5,698 nucleotides of DNA from Acidimicrobiia bacterium. GTDB taxonomy: Bacteria > Actinomycetota > Acidimicrobiia > Acidimicrobiales > SZUA-35. The DNA is taken from the NCBI GenBank assembly GCA_029857855.1, contig JAOUGG010000219.1, forward strand, positions 1 through 5,698, read 5' to 3'. This document shows positions 1 through 5,698 of the stretch, piece by piece. Each line of letters starts with the position of its first letter. The stretch's first letter is position 1. The notes under the pieces are model-generated. The model made no database searches. It was given only the letters and a program-made list of their open reading frames with translations, and was not told the origin of the DNA. The position numbers were made by a program, and so were the translations under genes.

Positions 1-1284
1 TTCGACCCCGAGATGATCGACGACCACCTGGCGTCGGCACCGGCCGAGTTCGATTTTCACGCCCGGAACCCGGAACGTACCCTGCGGATCGGCGGCCCGT
101 GGGTGGCCTTCTCCTGCGTGGCCAGCGCCCCCAACGTCTCGGATGCCGCCGGCGGCCGCCGCACCGGCAATCGAGCCGATCACGCCAACCTGTGTCGCCT
201 GGCCCAGGTGCTCAACACCGTCCATCTGCTCGGCGGCTATCCCGTCGAGCCGACCGACGTGCACGCGTCGGTCCGCCACCTTCACGCCACCCTCGACCAG
301 CTGGTGGTGACCGACAAACCGATCCACGCCTACAGCCTCGGGGCGCAGCGGAACCGTGACTGCCTGGAGATGGTGCGGATCGCCCGGGGGGTGAGCCACG
401 AGCAGTTGGAGGCCGAGCCGTCGATCATGTCGATCATCAACACCTCGTCGCCGCTGCGTCTCGACGATCCGATGGCCCAGGGCATCATCGAATACTCGTC
501 CCGCAACCAGCTCATCGTCGTCACCCCGTTCACCCTGGCCGGGGCCATGGCTCCGGTGACCCTGGCCGGGGCGCTGGTCCAACAGAACGCCGAGGCCCTG
601 GCCGGGATCGTGTTCACCCAGGTCGTTCGGCGGGGTGCCCCGGTCATGTACGGCGGGTTCACCTCCAATGTCGACATGAAGTCCGGGTCGCCGGCCTTCG
701 GCACCCCCGAGTACCTGAAGGCGGCCATCGTCGGAGGTCAGCTGGCCCGCCGCTACAAGGTGCCGTACCGCTCGTCGAACGTGAACGCCGGCAACGCCCT
801 CGACGCCCAAGCGGCCTACGAGTCGGTGTTTTCCCTGTGGGGGGCGATCACCGGCGGCGCCAACCTGGTGATGCACGCCGCGGGCTGGATGGAGGGCGGT
901 TTGGTGGCGTCCTACGAGAAGATGGTGCTCGACGCCGACCTGCTCGGCATGGTCTCGGAGTTCCTCCGCCCGATCGAATTCGACGCCGAGGCACTGGCTG
1001 TGGCCGCCATCGACGAAGTCGGGCCCGGCGGTCACTTCTTCGGGATCCAGCACACCCAGGACCGCTACCGCACGGCGTTCTTCCATCCGATGCTGTCGGA
1101 CTGGCGCAACTACGAGTCCTGGGTCGAGGCGGGTTCGCCGACCACCGACCGGAAGATGTCGGAGCTGGTCGACCGGCTGCTGGCCGAGCACGTCGACCCG
1201 CCCATGGAACCCGACCGCCGGGCCGAACTGGACGAGTTCGTCGCCCGCCGGGTCGCCGAGGGCGGCGTGCCCACCGACTACTGA
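1..1284 (+). CDS. MttB-family (trimethylamine/quaternary amine) methyltransferase, non-pyrrolysine type, 5' truncated
   Basis: This is the C-terminal part of a COG5598/MttB superfamily protein. The frame is open from base 1 (first residues FDPE), so the ATG at 13 is probably internal. The visible 427 residues fall short of the family's roughly 480-520. Family hallmarks seen are a HARNPER...IGG stretch near the start, NTSSPLRLDDPM, the TPFTLAGAMAPVTLAGAL segment, MYGGFTSNVDMKSGSPAFGTPE, and HAAGWMEGG (about residues 292-300) followed by SYEKMVLDADLL. Archaeal MttB carries pyrrolysine at an in-frame amber codon. Here there is no in-frame TAG and the gene ends in TGA, so it belongs with the non-Pyl relatives. 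Characterised members of that group (MtgB and similar) demethylate glycine betaine, carnitine or proline betaine onto a cobalamin-binding protein in the cytoplasm. The DMGDH-like gene downstream fits a betaine-type substrate, but this is inference and the substrate cannot be read from sequence. The family call is firm. Confidence 0.92.
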   Translation, partial: FDPEMIDDHLASAPAEFDFHARNPERTLRIGGPWVAFSCVASAPNVSDAAGGRRTGNRADHANLCRLAQVLNTVHLLGGYPVEPTDVHASVRHLHATLDQLVVTDKPIHAYSLGAQRNRDCLEMVRIARGVSHEQLEAEPSIMSIINTSSPLRLDDPMAQGIIEYSSRNQLIVVTPFTLAGAMAPVTLAGALVQQNAEALAGIVFTQVVRRGAPVMYGGFTSNVDMKSGSPAFGTPEYLKAAIVGGQLARRYKVPYRSSNVNAGNALDAQAAYESVFSLWGAITGGANLVMHAAGWMEGGLVASYEKMVLDADLLGMVSEFLRPIEFDAEALAVAAIDEVGPGGHFFGIQHTQDRYRTAFFHPMLSDWRNYESWVEAGSPTTDRKMSELVDRLLAEHVDPPMEPDRRAELDEFVARRVAEGGVPTDY

Positions 1285-1342
1285 GCCAAACCCGAACCGA
1301 ACGAACGAAACAAGCAATCGCTGGAACAGGAGAAGTCTGCGT
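1285..1342 (+). other. Intergenic leader between the MttB-like and DMGDH-like genes
   Basis: A 58-nt spacer that is richer in A than the flanking genes. It holds four closely spaced CGAA units (starting at 1293, 1298, 1302 and 1306), giving an unstructured, A-rich run before the ribosome binding site. I see no hairpin followed by T residues, so there is no sign of transcription stopping here. The two genes are probably co-transcribed, with the second translated from its own ribosome binding site. Confidence 0.5.
1328..1333 (+). promoter_or_regulatory. Shine-Dalgarno site of the DMGDH-like gene
   Basis: AGGAGA lies 9 nt before the ATG at 1343, which is close to ideal anti-Shine-Dalgarno pairing and spacing. 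It is the clearest ribosome binding site in the window and fixes the start of the downstream gene. The Rossmann-fold strand (AQVVVIGGG) begins only a few residues after that start. Confidence 0.8.
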
Positions 1343-3898
1343 ATGAACACCTCGGCCCAGGTAGTGGTCATCGGCGGCGGAGTGGTGGGAGCCAGCGTGC
1401 TCTACCACCTGACCAAGAACGGCTGGACCGATGTGGTGCTACTCGAGCGAGACGAGTTGACCGCCGGCTCGACCTGGCACTCGGCCGGGGGCATGCACAC
1501 GCTCAACGGCGACCCGAACGTGGCCAAGCTCCAGCAGTACACGATCGAGTTGTACCGGGAGATCGAGGAGCTGTCGGGCCGTGACTGCGGTATTCACATC
1601 ACCGGCGGCTGCCTGCTGGCCGACACGCCGGAACGGCTCGACTGGTTGAAGATGGCTCATGCCCGCGGTCGCTACCTGGGCATGGAGACCGAGCTGATCT
1701 CCCTGGATGAGGCCAAGGCCAAGATGCCGTTCATGGACACCAGCTACTTCGTCGGCGCCATGTGGGACGCCCATGAGGGCCACGTCGACCCGACCGGTGT
1801 CACCAACGCCTACGCCACCGTTGCTCGCAACAACGGCGCCGAGGTGTACCGCAAGGCCTGGGCCCAGGCCATCACCCCGGTCGACGACGGCGATGCCGGG
1901 GTCGACGGCCGCTGGGACGTGCACGTCCACGACCCCGCCACCGGCGAGTCGAAGGGGGTGATTCGCTGCGAGCACGTCGTGAACGCCGGTGGGCTCTGGG
2001 CCCGCGAGGTGGGCCGCATGGTCGGACTCGAGCTGCCGCTGCTGGCCATGGAGCACATGTACCTCATCACCGAACCGATTCCCGAGCTGGCGGAGTTCAA
2101 CGCCGCCGTCGGCGAGATGAGCCACGCCATCGACTTCGCCGGTGAGATCTACATGCGTCAGGAGGGTGCGGGTCTGCTTCTCGGCACCTATGAGCGCAAC
2201 TGCGTGCCGTGGTCGCCGGGAGCGACACCGTGGGATTTCGGAATGCGGCTGCTCACTCCGGATTTGGATCGCATCGCCGAGTCGCTCGACACCGGGTTCA
2301 AACACTTTCCGATCTTCGCCGAGGTCGGCATCAAACAGGTGATCAACGGCCCGTTCACGTTCGCCCCCGACGGCAATCCGCTGCTCGGTCCGGTCCGCGG
2401 CCTGCCCGGTTTCTGGTCGGCCTGCGCGGTGATGGCCGGACTCTCCCAGGGTGGCGGCGTCGGTCTGGCCCTGGCCAACTGGATGACCGAGGGCGATCCC
2501 GGCTTCGACGTGTGGGGCATGGACATCGCCCGGTTCGGCGACTTCGCCACCAAGTCGTGGACCCACACGAAGGTTCGGGAGAACTACTCCCGCCGGTTCC
2601 GGATTCAGTTTCCCAACGAGTTCCTTCCCGAGGGTCGGCCACTGCAGACGTCGCCCATTCACGACAAGCTGACGGCGGCCAACGCGGTATGGGGCAACTC
2701 GTTCGGTCTCGAATCGGCGCTGTGGTTCCAGGCCGAGGGCGCCGACCCGATCGAGGATGTGACCTTCGGCCGGTCGAACGCCTGGTCCCAGGTGCGGGCT
2801 GAGACCCTGGCCGTTCGCAACGGCGTCGGCTTGATGGAGACCACCGGGTTCTCCAAGTTCGAGTTCACCGGTCCGCAAGCCCGGGCCTTCCTCGATCATC
2901 TGAGCACCAACACGGTGCCACGGCCGGGACGCATGGCATTGGCGCCCATGGTCAACCACAACGGCAAGCTCGTCGGCGACCTGACGATCGCCTGCCTTCC
3001 CGGCGCACCCGGGGAGCCGCTCGGACCGGCGGGCACCATCACCGCCGGCGCCACCGCCAACACATCCCGCGACGAGCGGTTCGTGGTGTTCGGATCGGGG
3101 ATCGCGCAGCGTTACTACGAGCGCTGGTTCGACCGGGCGTTGTCCGAGTGGTCGCCGGCGGCGGGAACGGTCGCCTACCGGACGCTTGGCCATGACCTCT
3201 GTGGTCTGTCGATCGCCGGTCCGATGGCTCGCGATGTGCTGGCTTCGGTGACTGTTGACGACGTCTCCAACGAGGCGTTCCGGTTCATGGCATTCCGTCC
3301 GATGAACGTCGGTTGGGCGCCCGTCTGGTGCGGGCGGGTCAGCTTCACCGGCGATCTCGGCTACGAGCTGTGGATGCCGTCGTCGTATCAACGTTACGTG
3401 TTCGAGCTGTTGACGGCGGCCGGCGCCGACCACGGTCTGCGACTGTTCGGGTTGCACGCCCTCAACTCCCTGCGGCTCGACAAGAGCTTCGGCGGCTGGG
3501 CCCGTGAGTACCGTCCCATCTATGACCCCTACGAGGCTGGACTCGACCTGTTCGTCAAGCTCGACAAGGCCTTTGTCGGGCGCGACGCCCTCGCCGCCGC
3601 AGCCGAGGCCGGACCCGAGCGGCGTCTGCTGACCTGGACCGTCGACACCGAACCGGATCTGGCCGGCGCCGACGTGATCGGTGACGAGCCTGTCTGGTAC
3701 GACGGCGAGGTGGTCGGCTGGGTCACCTCGGGCGGCTACTCACACTTCTCGGCCACCTCCGTTGCCCTCGGCTACGTGCCGGCCGAGTTGGAGGGGGCGA
3801 CCGGACGGTTCGAGATCGAGGTGGTCGGCGACCGTCGAGAAGCTCGACTCGTCGACGGCTGCCTCTGGGATCCCGAGGCCACACGTATGCGGGCATGA
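1343..3898 (+). CDS. FAD-dependent oxidoreductase-GcvT fusion, dimethylglycine/sarcosine dehydrogenase-like
   Basis: This predicted cytoplasmic enzyme should oxidise an N-methyl group of dimethylglycine, sarcosine or a similar amine and pass the formaldehyde-level carbon to tetrahydrofolate. The 851 residues match the family's usual length (human DMGDH is about 866). A DAO-type FAD domain spans about residues 6-375, with the dinucleotide motif GGGVVG at 11-16. The motif STWHSAG places His46 where the family binds FAD covalently. H238 and Y270 align by context with the active-site His225/Tyr259 of Arthrobacter dimethylglycine oxidase. NGPFTFAPDGNPLLGP (335-350) is the usual flavin-side motif. 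A linker domain runs to about 435. The GcvT folate domain (about 437-740) has Asp546 in GKLVGDLTI at the catalytic Asp position, and SFTGDLGYELW at 667-677. A GcvT_C barrel (about 760-843) ends the protein. An extra loop at 553-577 is unusual. The MttB-like gene upstream supports a methylated-amine catabolic role. Sarcosine dehydrogenase or a relative of unknown substrate remains possible. Confidence 0.93.
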   Translation: MNTSAQVVVIGGGVVGASVLYHLTKNGWTDVVLLERDELTAGSTWHSAGGMHTLNGDPNVAKLQQYTIELYREIEELSGRDCGIHITGGCLLADTPERLDWLKMAHARGRYLGMETELISLDEAKAKMPFMDTSYFVGAMWDAHEGHVDPTGVTNAYATVARNNGAEVYRKAWAQAITPVDDGDAGVDGRWDVHVHDPATGESKGVIRCEHVVNAGGLWAREVGRMVGLELPLLAMEHMYLITEPIPELAEFNAAVGEMSHAIDFAGEIYMRQEGAGLLLGTYERNCVPWSPGATPWDFGMRLLTPDLDRIAESLDTGFKHFPIFAEVGIKQVINGPFTFAPDGNPLLGPVRGLPGFWSACAVMAGLSQGGGVGLALANWMTEGDPGFDVWGMDIARFGDFATKSWTHTKVRENYSRRFRIQFPNEFLPEGRPLQTSPIHDKLTAANAVWGNSFGLESALWFQAEGADPIEDVTFGRSNAWSQVRAETLAVRNGVGLMETTGFSKFEFTGPQARAFLDHLSTNTVPRPGRMALAPMVNHNGKLVGDLTIACLPGAPGEPLGPAGTITAGATANTSRDERFVVFGSGIAQRYYERWFDRALSEWSPAAGTVAYRTLGHDLCGLSIAGPMARDVLASVTVDDVSNEAFRFMAFRPMNVGWAPVWCGRVSFTGDLGYELWMPSSYQRYVFELLTAAGADHGLRLFGLHALNSLRLDKSFGGWAREYRPIYDPYEAGLDLFVKLDKAFVGRDALAAAAEAGPERRLLTWTVDTEPDLAGADVIGDEPVWYDGEVVGWVTSGGYSHFSATSVALGYVPAELEGATGRFEIEVVGDRREARLVDGCLWDPEATRMRA
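3895..3898 (+). other. ATGA stop/start overlap between the DMGDH-like and nuclease lipoprotein genes
   Basis: The ATG of the lipoprotein gene overlaps the TGA of the oxidoreductase gene in the four bases ATGA. This is a classic sign of translational coupling by terminating ribosomes. The nearest purine-rich stretch, GAGG around 3874, is too far upstream to be a good independent ribosome binding site, so expression of the second gene probably depends on translation of the first. The start is also supported by the signal peptide, which begins right at this Met. Confidence 0.8.
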
Positions 3899-4824
3899 CG
3901 CCCCGTCCGGCCCAAATCCGGGTCGGGTCGGCGATCACCGCCGCGGCTTTGACGATTGTGGGCTGCGGTTGGGGTCGCGACATCGGTGCCGGCTCGAGGA
4001 CCGACGGCCGCAACCAGAGCGGGTCCGTTGACGACACGACTCCACCGGACGTCGACGATCATGATCCCATGTCGGCGTCCGTGAATCGGATCGTCGACGG
4101 CGACTCCGTCGAATTGACCATCGAAGGGGTCGACGTCGAGTTCCGACTCGAGGGCTACAACGCGCCGGAGCTCTACACCGACAACGCCGACGGCGCTGAC
4201 TCGCAGACCTGCAACGGGTTGGCGGCGCGGTCCGCACTCGACGGCCTGGTCGCCTCGGCCGAGTCCATCGAAGTGATCGAGCGGGGGACCGACCGGTTCG
4301 GGCGGACTCTGGGCGACCTGCTGATCGATGGCGAGTCGGTGGTCGATCGACTGGTCGTCGACGGCCTGGGCCTTGCCACCGGAGACGACGAGGATCGCCG
4401 TGGTCGCATGGTGGAGGCGGCGTCCGCCGGTGTGGGAGTGTGGGGCGACGGCTGTGGGCTGTCTGCAACCGACGATCTCCGGATCGGCGGGATCCAAGTC
4501 GACGCACCGGGCAACGACCGCTCCAATCTGGCCGAGGAGTACGTGGAGGTGGTCAACACCGGTTCAGGGCCGATCGAGCTGGCGGGCTGGGTGCTGCGAG
4601 ACGACACGACCGGTCATCGGTTCCCGCTCCCGGGAACCCTGGCGGCGGGGGAGCGGCTGACCGTGATCACCGGCGCCGGGCCATCCGATCAGGTCGGCGT
4701 TCACCACCTCGACGAGTCCTTCGCGGTCTGGTCCAACGACTGGGAGACGGTGATCCTCGTCGACCCAGACGGCGTGTTCGCCGACTGGCGGTTCGTCGAA
4801 GACGGCCGGGTGCTGATCCAATAG
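3895..4824 (+). CDS. Secreted lipoprotein with SNase-like nuclease domain and lamin-tail domain
   Basis: A predicted exported, membrane-anchored nuclease of 309 residues. The N-terminus has Arg4 and Arg9, a hydrophobic stretch (about 10-22) and a lipobox IVGC, so Cys24 would be lipidated. An acidic, Gly/Ser-rich linker runs to about residue 60. The staphylococcal nuclease fold follows (about 62-187): VNRIVDGDSVEL with Asp68, then FRLEGYNAPE with Arg84 and Glu92, then DRFGR with Arg137. These match the catalytic Arg35, Glu43 and Arg87 and metal ligand Asp21 of the Staphylococcus enzyme. Asn89 replaces the second metal-ligand Asp (Asp40). Cys106 and Cys187 could form a disulfide after export. 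A lamin-tail (LTD) domain follows (about 197-302), with EEYVEVVNTGSGPIELAGW and a closing TVILVDPDG. SNase-LTD proteins are known secreted proteins in actinobacteria. A role in scavenging extracellular DNA or RNA is inference. The ATGA link to the amine dehydrogenase gene is unexplained. Confidence 0.87.
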   Translation: MTPRPAQIRVGSAITAAALTIVGCGWGRDIGAGSRTDGRNQSGSVDDTTPPDVDDHDPMSASVNRIVDGDSVELTIEGVDVEFRLEGYNAPELYTDNADGADSQTCNGLAARSALDGLVASAESIEVIERGTDRFGRTLGDLLIDGESVVDRLVVDGLGLATGDDEDRRGRMVEAASAGVGVWGDGCGLSATDDLRIGGIQVDAPGNDRSNLAEEYVEVVNTGSGPIELAGWVLRDDTTGHRFPLPGTLAAGERLTVITGAGPSDQVGVHHLDESFAVWSNDWETVILVDPDGVFADWRFVEDGRVLIQ

Positions 4825-4831
4825 ATGAGTC

Positions 4832-5659
4832 ATGGAGCCAACAGACCACGTCGCATCGCCCGACAGGCCGCCGGACACGTACACCCACGGGCATCATCCC
4901 AGCGTCTTGCGGTCCCACACGTGGCGCACCGTCGAGAACTCGGCGGCCTACCTGATTCCCTGCCTACAGCCCGGAGTGTCGCTGCTCGATGTGGGTTGCG
5001 GTCCCGGAACCATCACCGCCGATCTCGCGGCGCGGGTCACCCCGGGCCCGGTGACCGGGATCGACGCCGCGGCTGGAATCATCGACCAGGCCCGTGCCGA
5101 CCACCCCCTCGACAACCTGACGTTCGAGGTCGGCGACTGCTACGACCTGTCGTTCCCGGATCACTCGTTCGACATCGTGCACGCCCACCAGGTCCTGCAG
5201 CACCTCGGCGATCCGGTGGCCGCGCTTGCCGAGATGAGGCGAGTGGTCAAACCCGATGGCGTGGTGGCTGTGCGCGATGCCGACTACGGCGGTATGTTCT
5301 GGTACCCCGACCTGGACGGCCTCGACCGCTGGATGGAGCTCTACCAGGCGGTCGCCCGACGGAACAGGGCCGAGCCGGATGCCGGTCGCCGTCTGAGCGC
5401 CTGGGCTCGGACCGCCGGGTTCGAGACGATCCAGCCGTCGGCCTCGACTTGGTGTTTCGCCACACCCGACGAACGAAGGTGGTGGGGAGAGCTGTGGAGC
5501 CAACGGGTCGAGGAGTCGGCGCTCGCCACGCAGGCGGTCGACTACGGACTGGCGGACGAGGCCGAGCTGGCGGGCCTGGCGCAGGCGTGGATCGCCTGGG
5601 CGGAGCATCCCGACGCCTGGTTCGCCGTCGTCAACGGCGAGGTGCTGCTCCGGCCGTGA
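4832..5659 (+). CDS. Class I SAM-dependent methyltransferase (UbiE/Methyltransf_11 type)
   Basis: A 275-residue cytoplasmic methyltransferase with a Rossmann-like core. SAM-binding motif I is LLDVGCGPG (51-59). The acidic residue closing strand 2 is Asp78 in VTGIDAAA. The GDCYDL segment (101-106) and FDIVHAHQVLQHL (113-125) form the next two strands, and VVKPDGVVAVRDADYG follows. The conserved block YTHGHHPSVLRSHTWRT (17-33) precedes motif I and is typical, from memory, of an actinobacterial and fungal subfamily annotated only as methyltransferase domain protein. The C-terminal half (WWGELWSQRVEESALA, then AWIAWAEHPDAWFAVVNGEVL) is also subfamily-specific and probably shapes the acceptor site. 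Acceptor substrate is unknown. The ATG at 4832 is the first possible start, because a TGA in the same frame lies at 4826-4828. It starts 7 nt after the preceding stop with no clear Shine-Dalgarno, suggesting reinitiation within an operon. Confidence 0.9.
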   Translation: MEPTDHVASPDRPPDTYTHGHHPSVLRSHTWRTVENSAAYLIPCLQPGVSLLDVGCGPGTITADLAARVTPGPVTGIDAAAGIIDQARADHPLDNLTFEVGDCYDLSFPDHSFDIVHAHQVLQHLGDPVAALAEMRRVVKPDGVVAVRDADYGGMFWYPDLDGLDRWMELYQAVARRNRAEPDAGRRLSAWARTAGFETIQPSASTWCFATPDERRWWGELWSQRVEESALATQAVDYGLADEAELAGLAQAWIAWAEHPDAWFAVVNGEVLLRP

Positions 5660-5698
5660 AGCCGCTGGTTTTCGGCCGTCTCAGTGGGCGCCGATCCG
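5660..5698. other. Unassigned 3' edge
   Basis: Thirty-nine bases follow the methyltransferase stop. CGGCCG occurs at 5651-5656 and again at 5673-5678, and GCCG/CGGC could form only a 4-bp stem with no T run behind it, so I do not call a terminator. A neighbouring gene could begin or end just beyond the edge, but nothing here supports one. Confidence 0.3.

Noticed and set aside
1293..1310. CGAA repeats in the intergenic spacer as a regulatory operator or microsatellite
   Set aside because: Only four short, irregular units without dyad symmetry. An A-rich unstructured leader explains them.
837..1346. + strand open frame of 169 codons overlapping the MttB-like gene end
   Set aside because: The product is an Arg/Gly-rich out-of-frame reading of the MttB-like gene, with no family signal.
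1439..3457. A 672-codon open frame on the minus strand opposite the DMGDH-like gene
   Set aside because: The translation is rich in R, G, P, H and V with no recognisable domain. It lies wholly inside a gene with clear family motifs, and such long antisense frames are common in GC-rich genes.
3772..4497. Minus-strand open frame of 241 codons across the dehydrogenase/lipoprotein junction
   Set aside because: No ribosome binding site or domain is apparent, and it overlaps two well-supported + strand genes. It is a composition effect.
4825..4827. ATG directly after the lipoprotein stop codon as start of the methyltransferase
   Set aside because: It is in the lipoprotein frame, not the methyltransferase frame. 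The ATG at 4832 opens the correct frame.
5651..5680. Hairpin terminator after the methyltransferase gene
   Set aside because: The possible stem is only 4 bp with a loop of about 8 nt and no T tract. CGGCCG is itself palindromic and frequent at this base composition.
1..5698. Defence system, mobile element or CRISPR built around the nuclease gene
   Set aside because: The nuclease has a lipoprotein signal and an SNase-LTD layout, which points to export. No repeats, transposase, integrase or defence-type partner genes are present.

Overview
The window is GC-rich (by eye about two thirds G+C) and almost wholly coding. Four genes lie on the + strand, packed head to tail like one transcription unit. 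The base composition, the form of the methyltransferase, and a secreted nuclease/lamin-tail lipoprotein all suggest a high-GC actinobacterium. A marine or freshwater Acidimicrobiia-type organism is my best guess, but this is an inference from protein style and no marker gene is present.

Layout: (1) nt 1-1284 is the 3' part of a trimethylamine methyltransferase (MttB/COG5598) superfamily gene, cut by the left edge and of the non-pyrrolysine type. (2) After a 58-nt gap with a good ribosome binding site, nt 1343-3898 encode an 851-residue flavoprotein fused to a tetrahydrofolate-binding GcvT module, the architecture of dimethylglycine/sarcosine dehydrogenase. (3) nt 3895-4824 start inside the previous stop codon (ATGA) and encode a lipoprotein with a staphylococcal-nuclease-like domain followed by a lamin-tail domain. 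(4) Seven bases later, nt 4832-5659 encode a class I SAM-dependent methyltransferase. The last 39 bases hold nothing I can assign.

The first two genes make a coherent pathway. Non-Pyl MttB-family proteins demethylate quaternary amines such as glycine betaine onto a corrinoid protein. The DMGDH-like enzyme would oxidise the remaining N-methyl groups and pass the one-carbon unit to tetrahydrofolate. No corrinoid protein, corrinoid:THF methyltransferase or betaine transporter is visible here, so the exact substrate is open.

The third and fourth genes have no obvious biochemical link to this pathway. The ATGA coupling of a predicted surface nuclease to a one-carbon catabolic enzyme is the oddest feature of the window. 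I see no CRISPR array, RNA gene, mobile element or clear terminator, and no convincing evidence of a wholly new system.
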